A DNA stretch of 64,000 nt from JAOZHU01 sp964632845 (lineage in GTDB: Archaea > Thermoproteota > Bathyarchaeia > Bathyarchaeales > Bathycorpusculaceae), in NCBI GenBank assembly GCA_964632845.1, contig CAZWDU010000002.1, positions 62,001-126,000 on the forward strand, written 5' to 3'. A model generated the notes under the pieces. That model was not told the origin of the DNA. It saw only the letters and a list, made by a program, of their open reading frames with translations, and did not search any database. Made by a program: the position numbers and the translations under genes. This document shows positions 17,153 through 25,189 of the stretch, piece by piece; position 1 is the first letter of the stretch, and each line of letters opens with the position of its first letter.

Positions 17153-17329
17153 TTGGCAAATAAAAAGGGTGAAACATACAAGTGTGAAGAATGCGGGCTT
17201 ATTGTTTTAATTGAAGACCCTTGCGGCTGTGAACCATGCGATTTGATTTGTTGCGGCGAACAAATGAAACCTGTTAAGGCGGCAAAAGCGAAAACCAAGC
17301 CGAAAGGCAAAGCTAAAGCCAAGAAATAA
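17153..17329 (+). CDS. Desulforedoxin-like small iron/zinc protein
   Basis: A 58-residue protein from a TTG with GGTG 8 nt upstream. The pattern YKCEEC at the N-terminus, CEPC, then DLICCGEQMKPV is the desulforedoxin or desulfoferrodoxin N-terminal domain, in which four Cys bind one Fe or Zn. After it comes a Lys/Ala-rich tail (KAKTKPKGKAKAKK) that could bind nucleic acid or be flexible. It may act in oxygen or superoxide defence or as a redox mini-protein. It stands alone between the Lon-like gene and a convergent hypothetical gene. Confidence 0.7.
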   Translation: MANKKGETYKCEECGLIVLIEDPCGCEPCDLICCGEQMKPVKAAKAKTKPKGKAKAKK

Positions 17330-17411
17330 ACTCTCTAACTAATCCACCCATTTTTTTGTTCTCTCAATTACCTGTAGTGCCTTCAGAATTCAGTTATACG
17401 CGAAGTCATGT

Positions 17412-17639
17412 TCATTTTTTGGTATGTTTAATCCCCTTCTTTTCGCGGATTTTCCCCTTAAAGCTTAGAATGTTTTCCTCACAAACCCCAGGCTTCCATT
17501 CGCATATGCCCTTCAATATTTCCTCAAGATAATACTCCAATTCCTCGCTTGTTAAACTGCTGGCACAGTCAACACGGTAGACGATATCGCCTTTTTCTCT
17601 GCTTGCTGTTATCGCAACCAACACGTTGTCACTTACCAT
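17412..17639 (-). CDS. Hypothetical protein
   Basis: A 75-residue soluble protein with segments VLVAITASREKGDIVYRVD and EELEYYLEEIL, ending in a basic tail (KIREKKGIKHTKK). No recognised motif; it has three cysteines. The ATG at 17639 follows GGGGG at fitting distance, preferred over the GTG at 17654, which lies within that site. Confidence 0.5.
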   Translation of the reverse strand: MVSDNVLVAITASREKGDIVYRVDCASSLTSEELEYYLEEILKGICEWKPGVCEENILSFKGKIREKKGIKHTKK

Positions 17640-17792
17640 GGACACAACCCCCACTTGCTATTAGTGGCACTGCGCATTTAAAATTTCCCAGCTTAACAGA
17701 TTACACACCCGTTTTCGTTTCCTCAAAGTGGGCAAAAGGAAAAAATAATATTAAGTGATTCAACGTATTAAGTTAACTAGGTTGCCGAATAT

Positions 17793-18254
17793 ATGGCGGA
17801 ATGTGCTACAAATAGAAAAAGGCTAGACTCTCTGACTGTTACGTTATTGGCAGTGATAGCGGTTCTGGCTGTTTTGGGTGCTGTCTTCAGTCCAAACAGT
17901 ACAGGTTTTCTTTCCGCCATGGATACCGTAATTCTGACTTTGCTGACTGCGGCTACCGATGTTCTTTATCTTCTCGGCGGCGGCGTAGTATTCTTCGGAG
18001 CTTGTGTTGTAACTGTTCGTTTCATACAATGCAAACTGAAAGACTCTTGCAGACCATCTGGCGCAACACGTTACCTCTCAGGATACCTAACGTTAAGTTT
18101 AGAGTTTTTCATTGGCGCAGAAATTATAAAAACAACAACCACGAGGACTTGGGAAGAATTTTCAGTGCTTATACTCATAATTCTAAGCAGAGGGCTCTTC
18201 AGTTTGATTCTGTATTTAGAAAGAAGATGGCATGGAGCAGCAGAAACAGAATAA
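17793..18254 (+). CDS. DUF1622-type membrane protein
   Basis: A 153-residue protein with three to four membrane segments. The middle has a long helix pair (TDVLYLLGGGVVFFGACVV), followed by RYLSGYLTLSLEFFIGAEIIKT, the conserved core of the DUF1622 family. No function is established for the family. It precedes the complex I-like cluster by 370 bp with its own spacer, so co-transcription is doubtful. Confidence 0.7.
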   Translation: MAECATNRKRLDSLTVTLLAVIAVLAVLGAVFSPNSTGFLSAMDTVILTLLTAATDVLYLLGGGVVFFGACVVTVRFIQCKLKDSCRPSGATRYLSGYLTLSLEFFIGAEIIKTTTTRTWEEFSVLILIILSRGLFSLILYLERRWHGAAETE

Positions 18255-18625
18255 CACCCCCACTTCACCATTTCCACGTTTTATGAATGCTTTACGTCTC
18301 TCATAAACCACCATGGATTACACGGCGACATGGGTGTAAGATTTAAATCTCACTGGCTTAATTCTAAAGAGGTCAGCTCGGAGTAACATGAGTGAAAAAA
18401 CGATAGCACACATAACGCTGGCACGGTCTATAGCGCTCCGTTCTCGCATGGAATCCTGCTTGAGCAAGTTGCCAGTAATTCGCAGTAATATTGGGCAAGT
18501 ATCTAGTGAGTTGTGCATTAAATTTAAATATCTTCAGAATGAATCTTCTGCTTGTCACAAATGGAAAATTGAAGACACCTGTGAGAGGATTACTGAACCA
18601 AAGATTTCTCGTGGAGGCAAACATA
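18255..18625. other. Leader region of the complex I-like cluster
   Basis: It holds a TATA-like TTTAAATA at 18523-18530 (expected start near 18553, leader about 70 nt) and an earlier GATTTAAATC near 18340. A short frame from 18388 preceded by GGAG is possible, but its composition does not look like a real protein. Nothing else supported. Confidence 0.45.
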
Positions 18626-18955
18626 GTGCTTGTTGAATTCGCAATCGCTTTTCTGCTCATTCTAGCAACTGTCTCGTTAATCTACTTGCTGGGTCGCCGT
18701 GCCTCACCCAAGCCCACACAAAGCGAAAACGAGCGGTCAGAGTACGCTTGCGGCGAAAAAGCACCTCTTCAGAAACTAAAAATCACCGTGTCATTATACA
18801 AGTACCTCATATACTTCACGATTTTTGATTCTTCAGTTTTGCTGCTTGCGTTTGCCTCACTTATAGGGCAAGGACTAAACGTACCCCTTCTGATTCTCTA
18901 TCTCTCAATAATTTTCGTGTCAAGTTTACTTCTTCTCGACGGAGGCGAAGACTAA
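18626..18955 (+). CDS. Complex I-like subunit A (NuoA-like)
   Basis: A 109-residue protein with three membrane helices and the family loop with SEYACGEKAP (usually YECG in NuoA), then FTIFDSSVLLLAF where NuoA has FDVE. The GTG at 18626 is chosen because GGAGG lies 8 nt upstream; the longer frame from 18491 adds nonsense residues. NuoA is normally found in complex I and F420H2 dehydrogenase rather than in simple Mbh/Ech hydrogenases. First gene of the 10-gene cluster. Confidence 0.8.
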   Translation: MLVEFAIAFLLILATVSLIYLLGRRASPKPTQSENERSEYACGEKAPLQKLKITVSLYKYLIYFTIFDSSVLLLAFASLIGQGLNVPLLILYLSIIFVSSLLLLDGGED

Positions 18956-18987
18956 CGAACATCGCCAACGCCGTAACATGGGCAAGA

Positions 18988-19404
18988 TTGAAGTCGCCAT
19001 GGGTTCTCCACTTCAACTCTGGTGCATGCAACGGTTGCGACATCGAAGTTGTCGCTCTTTTAACGCCTAGGTATGATGTGGAACGTTTCGGGATTAAACT
19101 TGAGCCGTCACCACGACATGCCGATGTCCTGCTGACAACAGGTTCCGTTACAAAGCAGTGTGCAGAACGGCTGAAACGTATCTACGATCAAATGCCTGAA
19201 CCCAAGTTTGTGGTCGCCATAGGTGCATGTGCTTGTTCAGGCGGCGTGTTCAAAGGGAACTACACCGTACTGGGCGGAGTAGACAAGGTAATCCCAGTGA
19301 ACGCTTACATTCCTGGTTGTCCACCGAAGCCAGAAGCCATAATCGATGGCGTGGTAAAATTGCTTAACTCAGTAAAAGGGGCGAAGCCAAACGGCAAAAA
19401 ATGA
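18988..19404 (+). CDS. [NiFe]-hydrogenase small subunit / NuoB-like
   Basis: A 138-residue protein carrying the proximal [4Fe-4S] ligands: GACNGCDIEV (Cys14, Cys17), GACACSGG (near Cys81/83) and PGCPPKPE (Cys111). Complex I NuoB has adjacent Cys-Cys at the first position; the spaced CNGC here is the form of group 4 [NiFe] hydrogenases. The TTG at 18988 is the first standard start, but the frame stays open upstream with NuoB-like residues (VTWAR), so translation may begin slightly earlier. It passes electrons to the catalytic subunit. Confidence 0.9.
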   Translation: MKSPWVLHFNSGACNGCDIEVVALLTPRYDVERFGIKLEPSPRHADVLLTTGSVTKQCAERLKRIYDQMPEPKFVVAIGACACSGGVFKGNYTVLGGVDKVIPVNAYIPGCPPKPEAIIDGVVKLLNSVKGAKPNGKK

Positions 19405-19438
19405 ACAAGAAGACCTTTTGGTTGCTCTCCAAAGTAGA

Positions 19439-20980
19439 ATGAGTGATAGCCTTCAAATCCAGCGTGGCGCTCTTGGGAAAGCTTGTGTCCAAGTTAAAGC
19501 TGATTCGAATCGAGATGCTTTGGCAATTATGCTTGAAACGGATAAAAGCGCTGGTATAATTGCGCTCACTGGCTTAGATATGGGTGAAAAAATAGGTTTA
19601 ATGTATCATATTCGCACTAACGGTGCAATCGTGACTCTTCGAACGGAAGTTCCAAAAGAGAACCCGAAAATCCAAACAATAACAGATTTACTTCCAGGCG
19701 CGCACTTTCATGAAAGAGAAGCCGCTGACCTTTTTGGCGTAACCTTTGAGGGTCACCCAAACCCCGCTAGGTTAGTTCTTCCTGACGACTGGCCTGCGAA
19801 TCTTTATCCCCTTAGAAAGGACGCAAAAATAGAAGATGCCGCATTAAAACCTGAAAACTCCCAAGCCCAAGCTGTGGTCGTCCAGCCTCCAAGTGACGGT
19901 GAGTTCGTTAACGTCACTGTTGGTCCTCAGCATCCAGCATTGCTGGAGCCTGAAAAGTTTTCTGTTAAAGTCGACGGGGAAATCGTGAGGCAAGTTGAAC
20001 CCCGCATCGGGTACGTGCACAGAGGCGTTGAAAAAGCAGCGGAATCGCGGACTTATCTGCAGGACGTTTACTTGGTTGAAAGAATCTGCGGAATATGCAA
20101 CTCGTGCCACGCCACATGCTTCGTGGAAGCAGTGGAAAAAATAATGGGCACTCAAGTGCCGCCCAGAGGCAAATACATACGCACTATAATCTTAGAGCTG
20201 AATAGGCTTCACAGTCACATGCTTCTGCTTGGACATGCTGGTCTTGAGATTGGTTATGAAACGCTATTCCAGTACATGTGGCGCGACCGAGAACCAGTAA
20301 TGGACTTGACGGAACTGCTTACTGGCAACCGCGTGATCTCTTCAGCTATGACAGTAGGCGGCGTGCGCCGGGACATCAAAGAAACGGATATTCCGAAAAT
20401 CAAAACTGTGATGGCGAACTTGAAAAAGAAAATGGAGTTCTATACGCAACTCTATGCGGATGAGCCTACTTTGAAGATGCGCACGCAGAACGTCGGCATC
20501 CTCGCGACGGAGGACGCTTTGAAACTCTGCGTGGTCGGTCCAGTCGCTCGCGGCTCAGATGTCCACATTGATGTACGAAAAGAGGAGCCTTACGAGGCGT
20601 ATGGCGAAATTCCTTTTAAACTAATCACGTATAATAATGGGGATTCATGGGCGCGTTTCATGGTTCGCTTAGACGAAATCTACGAGAGCATCAGCATAAT
20701 TGATTATGCAGTGGATAATCTGCCTCAGGGGTCATTCAGGGTTAGAGTGCCGAGGGTTGTGCCTGCAGGCGAAACGGTTAACCGCGTGGAGGCGCCCCGA
20801 GGCGAGCTTTTCTATTACGTGAAGAGCAATGGCACTGCCTATCCCGACAGGGTTAAAGTGCGGACGCCGACTTTCGCTAATATTCCTGCTTTCCTTAAAA
20901 CTGCTGAAGGCGGTAGCATAGCGGATGTGCCTGCGAACTTTGTGAGTTTAGACCCGTGTTTTTCATGCACTGACAGGTAG
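19439..20980 (+). CDS. Fused NuoC-NuoD / [NiFe]-hydrogenase large subunit
   Basis: A 513-residue fusion. The NuoC-like part (about 1-140) has HEREAADLFGV; the NuoD-like part begins at NVTVGPQHPALLEP. It retains both nickel motifs: ERICGICNSCHA (Cys217, Cys220) and, as the last residues of the protein, DPCFSCTDR (Cys507, Cys510). Canonical NuoD has lost these cysteines. The chain stops right after the second motif, so no C-terminal peptide needs cleaving. Predicted reaction: proton reduction to H2, electrons arriving from ferredoxin via subunits I and B. ATG 19439 chosen; a TTG at 19418 is possible. Confidence 0.92.
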   Translation: MSDSLQIQRGALGKACVQVKADSNRDALAIMLETDKSAGIIALTGLDMGEKIGLMYHIRTNGAIVTLRTEVPKENPKIQTITDLLPGAHFHEREAADLFGVTFEGHPNPARLVLPDDWPANLYPLRKDAKIEDAALKPENSQAQAVVVQPPSDGEFVNVTVGPQHPALLEPEKFSVKVDGEIVRQVEPRIGYVHRGVEKAAESRTYLQDVYLVERICGICNSCHATCFVEAVEKIMGTQVPPRGKYIRTIILELNRLHSHMLLLGHAGLEIGYETLFQYMWRDREPVMDLTELLTGNRVISSAMTVGGVRRDIKETDIPKIKTVMANLKKKMEFYTQLYADEPTLKMRTQNVGILATEDALKLCVVGPVARGSDVHIDVRKEEPYEAYGEIPFKLITYNNGDSWARFMVRLDEIYESISIIDYAVDNLPQGSFRVRVPRVVPAGETVNRVEAPRGELFYYVKSNGTAYPDRVKVRTPTFANIPAFLKTAEGGSIADVPANFVSLDPCFSCTDR

Positions 20981-20992
20981 GATGAAAAAAGA

Positions 20993-21985
20993 ATGGTTTT
21001 TGACTTGTGGTTTGTTTTCCGCGTGCTGGTCTTTCCGGGTTTCACGTTTATACTGTTCTTAACCCTGTTCTGCGATTGGGTGGAACGAAAGATTGAAGCC
21101 CGAATGCAGAATCGAGTTGGTCCCAAGTTTACGGGTCCAGCAGGTCTTCTTCAGCCTTTCGCTGACTTCATCAAGCTGCTCACGAAAGAAGATATTGTTC
21201 CGCGTAATGCAAAAAGCACTATTTTCAAGTTTGCGCCCATTCTCTCTTTCTCAATCATCGTGTTTGCCTTGGCATTTTTGCCGATTGACGGCAGCGCTGT
21301 TATACCTAATTCAAGTTTTGCCGGCGACTTAATCGTAATTATGGCGTTAATTACTGTGGCTAACTTCTTGCTGTTTCTTTCAGGCTGGGCTTCTGCGAGT
21401 CCGTACGGCGCTATAGGTGCCGCAAGAGTTTTAACACAGTTTCTTGGCTATGACATTCCACTGTTTCTGCTTGCTTTGACGCCTGCTTTTTTGGCGGGAA
21501 GCCTAAGCATTTCAGCGATAGCGGCAAGTCAGTATCTGCCATTCGTGCTTTTGGCGCCTTGGGCTTTCGTGTTGTTCATCGTAGCTCTTCAAGCAGAGTT
21601 GGAGAAAGACCCATTTGATATTCCTCATGCAGAAAGCGAAGTGGTAGGCGGCTTAGAGACTGAATATTGTGGCGGTAAACTGGCTTTTCTGCATCTTACC
21701 CGTGATGTGCAAATTGTCTTTGGCGCCGCGCTTGTGGTTGAACTGTTTCTTGGCGGACCATATGGTCCAGTTTTTTTTGGTTTGCCAGAGTTCTGGTACT
21801 CTTTGTGGTTTGTGCTTAAACTAGTGGCTGTTGTAGTAATCACGGAGTACGTAACATGCTTGTTTGCAAGGTTGCGCATTGATCAAGTGTTGAGGGCTAA
21901 TTGGAAGTTTTTGCTGCCGCTTTCGGTGCTGTCGTTTACTTTGACTGTTGCATTGGCTACTTGGGTTTATCCTCTGGTGGTGTAA
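20993..21985 (+). CDS. Complex I-like subunit H (NuoH/EchB-like)
   Basis: A 330-residue polytopic protein with eight helices. It has RVGPKFTGPAGLLQPFADFIK, ASASPYGAIGA and the acidic loop LEKDPFDIPHAESEVVGG then LETEYCG, all typical of the subunit that links the redox module to the proton-pumping arm. AGGATG-type ribosome-binding context precedes the ATG. It ends 1 bp before subunit I. Confidence 0.93.
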   Translation: MVFDLWFVFRVLVFPGFTFILFLTLFCDWVERKIEARMQNRVGPKFTGPAGLLQPFADFIKLLTKEDIVPRNAKSTIFKFAPILSFSIIVFALAFLPIDGSAVIPNSSFAGDLIVIMALITVANFLLFLSGWASASPYGAIGAARVLTQFLGYDIPLFLLALTPAFLAGSLSISAIAASQYLPFVLLAPWAFVLFIVALQAELEKDPFDIPHAESEVVGGLETEYCGGKLAFLHLTRDVQIVFGAALVVELFLGGPYGPVFFGLPEFWYSLWFVLKLVAVVVITEYVTCLFARLRIDQVLRANWKFLLPLSVLSFTLTVALATWVYPLVV

Positions 21986-21986
21986 A

Positions 21987-22376
21987 ATGGGGAAGAAATC
22001 AATTGTGCCGCCGATGGTGAAAGAGTTGCTTTCTAATCTTTTCGTTAAGCCTGCTACTAGCAAGTATCCTTTTGTGAAGGCTGAAGTTCCTGAGGGTTTT
22101 CGGGGTAAACAGGTGTATGATAATAATTTGTGTATTAGTTGCGGTTTGTGTTCTAGGGATTGTCCTGCGAAAGCTATTGAAATGGTTGAGGTTGAAGGGA
22201 AAAGAAGACCGCTGTTTCATCTTGACCTTTGTATTTTCTGTTATCAATGCGCTGAAAGTTGCCCGAGAAACGCTATCAAAAGCTCGGAGTTTTTCGAATT
22301 AGCCTCAACCATTAAATCTGACTTGGTAGTAACTCCTCAACCAACCTCTCAAAAAGGAAGCGGTGCGCAGCAATGA
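21987..22376 (+). CDS. Complex I-like subunit I, 2[4Fe-4S] ferredoxin-type
   Basis: A 129-residue protein with two classical motifs, CISCGLCSRDCP and CIFCYQCAESCP, binding two [4Fe-4S] clusters between the electron entry point and subunit B. No NuoE/F/G or F420-oxidising FpoF gene is in the cluster, so a ferredoxin may dock here directly, as in Ech and Fpo-like complexes. The ATG at 21987 lies just after the subunit H stop. The C-terminal tail is Gln/Ser rich. Confidence 0.92.
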   Translation: MGKKSIVPPMVKELLSNLFVKPATSKYPFVKAEVPEGFRGKQVYDNNLCISCGLCSRDCPAKAIEMVEVEGKRRPLFHLDLCIFCYQCAESCPRNAIKSSEFFELASTIKSDLVVTPQPTSQKGSGAQQ

Positions 22377-22834
22377 TCTTTGAGGTACTCGCGGTAGGAC
22401 TGGTAATTTCGGCTTGTTTAGCGATTTTCCTCGACGAACCAATCTACTGTGTTGCCTCTTTAGCAGACACGCTCATTTTCATGGCGCTACTTTACGTGTT
22501 AAGTGACGCTATTTACGTTGCTGTTTTCCAGTTTGCAGTGGGCGCTGGAACATTGGCGATTCTCTTCTTATCTGGGGAAATGCTTAGCGAAAAACCAGCA
22601 AAGAAAACTCCACGGAAAACCTTGCTTTTGCTTATTGTGGTTGGAGCACTTTTGTCTTTACCTGCCCTTTTCCTCTCAGTTTCTGGTTCAACCAACACTT
22701 CTGCTGGGGTCGCGTTTGAAGAGGCTTTGTGGAACTTAAGAGCTTTGGATGTTGTTCTGCAAGGCTTAGTTATGATGGGTGTGGCTTTAGGGATCGCCAT
22801 AATTTTACATGAGAAAAGGAAAGGTGCAAAGTGA
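22373..22834 (+). CDS. Complex I-like subunit J
   Basis: A 153-residue protein with five predicted helices. It has the NuoJ core (LLYVLSDAIYVAVFQFAVGAG shortened here; residues 40-60) in helix 3, where complex I carries its pi-bulge. A charged loop (EKPAKKTPRK) follows. It overlaps subunit I by 4 bp and subunit K by 1 bp, indicating tight translational coupling. Confidence 0.85.
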   Translation: MIFEVLAVGLVISACLAIFLDEPIYCVASLADTLIFMALLYVLSDAIYVAVFQFAVGAGTLAILFLSGEMLSEKPAKKTPRKTLLLLIVVGALLSLPALFLSVSGSTNTSAGVAFEEALWNLRALDVVLQGLVMMGVALGIAIILHEKRKGAK

Positions 22835-23151
22835 TGGATTTTGTCATTTTGTCTTTGGTTTTGCTGGCAATTGGCATTTACGGCTTGTTAACCAAGCGCG
22901 ACTTGTTGAAAGTGTTTGTGTCAGTTGAGTTAATCGCTACGGCGGCAACGCTTAATTTCGTGATGCTTGCGCCTTCTTTAAGCAAAGGTTTAGGCGAAGC
23001 CTTTCTAATATTAGCGTTTTCCACTGACACTTGCGTGAGCGCCATAATCTTGGCGTTGCTAGTAATTGTTCACAGGAAATATGGGACAAGCGACGTTGGC
23101 GAGTTAGTCAAACACGAAGAAAGCAAAGAAGAGGAAGAGGCTGAAGAATAG
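22834..23151 (+). CDS. Complex I-like subunit K
   Basis: A 105-residue protein with three helices: the VELIATAATLNFVM region carries the conserved Glu of NuoK helix 2, and the third helix is DTCVSAIILALLVIVHRK. A very acidic tail (HEESKEEEEAEE) ends it. TGATG couples it to subunit J. It is part of the proton-transfer path between H and N. Confidence 0.87.
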   Translation: MDFVILSLVLLAIGIYGLLTKRDLLKVFVSVELIATAATLNFVMLAPSLSKGLGEAFLILAFSTDTCVSAIILALLVIVHRKYGTSDVGELVKHEESKEEEEAEE

Positions 23152-25185
23152 TTGTTGTCTGATGTTTCTTCATGGCTTGTTTGGATACTTCCGCTGGTTT
23201 CCAGCTTGTTTGTGCCGTTGATTGCGCGTTTAGGCGGAAAAGCACGAGACGCTTTTGCGGTTATAATCAGTGTAATCACGGCTGCTTTGGCGTTTTCCCT
23301 TATTCCTGATGTCTATTTTGGTGCTGAAGGCGCTTTAGGTTCCGTCGTGCCTTGGATTCCTTCTTCAGGCATAACCGCAGGTGTCTTCATTGATCCGCTG
23401 AGCGTTTTGTTCACGGTTCTCGTTGCCTTTTTCGGGCTGATAATTGCCATCTACTCTTTAGGGTACATGAAGGGCGAGGAAGGTTTAACACGCTACTACT
23501 TTTTCCTGCTACTTTTCATAGGTTCAATGATAGGGCTCGTAATCTCGGATAATTTCCTTCAAATGTTCATCTTCTGGGAGATGGTGGGGCTCTGTTCTTA
23601 CTCGCTAATTTCCTTCTGGTACAAGCGCCCTGAATCTATCCGTGCAGGCGTTAAAGTCTTCCTGATGACTCGAATCGGCGACATCTGCCTGCTTGCTGCC
23701 ATTGGGCTTCTTTATGCGAGTTTAGGCTCATTTTCTTTCCAATACACCATCGACAATATTGGCTCAATACCTGTGCCAACTCTAACTGCGATAGCTTTTC
23801 TGACGTTGGGTGGTGCCATTGCCAAGTCCGCTCAGCTTCCCATGCACACTTGGCTGTACAGCGCAATGGAGGCTCCAACATCAGTCAGCGCTTTGCTGCA
23901 CGCGGCTACCATGGTGAAGGCGGGCATTTACCTTGTTGCGCGGTTGATTTTGATTTTGGGTCCTTTGGCTTTTGCGCTTCCCATGTGGTTGCCCACTGTA
24001 GCGTGGATTGGCGTTCTCACGGCTTTTATGGGTGCGACGTTGGCGTTGTATACTCCTGACATTAAAGGCGTGCTTGCCTACTCAACCATCAGCCAGTTGG
24101 GTTTCATGATGGCAGCTTTGGGTACGATTTCGGCTCATTCGTCTTTAGGTTGGTTTGCAAGTCTGTTTCACATGGTGAGCCACGCTTTCTTCGAGGGGCT
24201 TGGCTTCTTGCTGGCAGGTGGCATAATTCACGCGCTTGGAACCCGTGACATGCGGTTGATGGGCGGCTTGAAAAAAATGATGCCCATCACTTTTGGGCTG
24301 AGCATAATTATGATTTTGACTACGAGTGGTTTGCCGCCGTTTGCCGCTTTCTTCAGCAAAGGACTCATAATTACCAGCGCAACTGAAGCTGGAAATCTTT
24401 TGCAGGTGATTTTGCTTTACGCGACTGCTGCGCTTACGTTTGCTTACAGTTTAAGGTTTATGACATTGACTTTTATGGGCAATAAGTCGGAGCATTTGGA
24501 GAAGCTTCATGTGCACGAAGCGCCGAAGCTGATGCTGATTCCTGCCGCGGTGCTGGCTGTTCTGTGTATTGTATGGGGTTTCGTTGAGCCTTGGCTTGGC
24601 GGTTTCATGCACGTTGAAGGCGAATTTAGTTTGCTGGGCGCGTTTTTCAACTTGGAAACGCCTATTTTCTTCGCTATTCTCGCTCCAGTTGGCTTAATTA
24701 TATATCTAACTTATTACAAAAACTCTGGAATCATGCAGAAGATACGAAGTAGTTCGAATCCTTTAACAACCGTTCTGAAACACGGTTACTTCTTTGACCA
24801 CTTATACGAAGGTGTCACGGCTAAAACTGTCATGGGTGCCTCAAAGAAAATTTTGAAGCACGGTTACTTCTTTGATGACCTCTACGTGAGAGTCATCACG
24901 AATGGGTTCATGAAAATCTCTAAGGGTCTTGATTACATAGAGACTAAAGTTTTCACTGAAGTGCCGCAAAACGTGGCACGGGCTATACTGAAATTGGCTG
25001 ATGCCACGCATAAGTATCTGGACGTGTTGGCTGAGGAACTTCTAAGCTTGATAGCTCATCGAACGGTGATGTCCGCGGCGAAAGCCAAGAAAGTGCCTTC
25101 AAGCTCCATGCAGCATTACATAGCTGCAGCATTGCTCGGATTTATATTGATTCTCGTACTGATAATATTAACTATAGGTGTGTAG
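23152..25185 (+). CDS. Complex I-like antiporter subunit L
   Basis: A 677-residue Mrp-antiporter-type subunit with about 16 helices. Conserved WE of helix 5 is in FIFWEMVGL; helix 7 has AKSAQLPMHTWL with Lys225; helix 8 has Lys256 in MVKAG. In helix 12 the usual lysine of HAFFK is glutamate (HAFFEGL, Glu348). A 26-residue unit is duplicated in tandem in the C-terminal linker (542-567, 568-593, each starting LKHGYFFD). It starts at TTG 23152 right after the K stop. Confidence 0.9.
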   Translation: MLSDVSSWLVWILPLVSSLFVPLIARLGGKARDAFAVIISVITAALAFSLIPDVYFGAEGALGSVVPWIPSSGITAGVFIDPLSVLFTVLVAFFGLIIAIYSLGYMKGEEGLTRYYFFLLLFIGSMIGLVISDNFLQMFIFWEMVGLCSYSLISFWYKRPESIRAGVKVFLMTRIGDICLLAAIGLLYASLGSFSFQYTIDNIGSIPVPTLTAIAFLTLGGAIAKSAQLPMHTWLYSAMEAPTSVSALLHAATMVKAGIYLVARLILILGPLAFALPMWLPTVAWIGVLTAFMGATLALYTPDIKGVLAYSTISQLGFMMAALGTISAHSSLGWFASLFHMVSHAFFEGLGFLLAGGIIHALGTRDMRLMGGLKKMMPITFGLSIIMILTTSGLPPFAAFFSKGLIITSATEAGNLLQVILLYATAALTFAYSLRFMTLTFMGNKSEHLEKLHVHEAPKLMLIPAAVLAVLCIVWGFVEPWLGGFMHVEGEFSLLGAFFNLETPIFFAILAPVGLIIYLTYYKNSGIMQKIRSSSNPLTTVLKHGYFFDHLYEGVTAKTVMGASKKILKHGYFFDDLYVRVITNGFMKISKGLDYIETKVFTEVPQNVARAILKLADATHKYLDVLAEELLSLIAHRTVMSAAKAKKVPSSSMQHYIAAALLGFILILVLIILTIGV

Positions 25186-25189
25186 AAAG

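Noticed and set aside
18388..18636. 82-residue frame before the complex I-like cluster with GGAG near its ATG
   Set aside because: Composition is irregular, it overlaps the subunit A start in another frame, and it resembles no protein.
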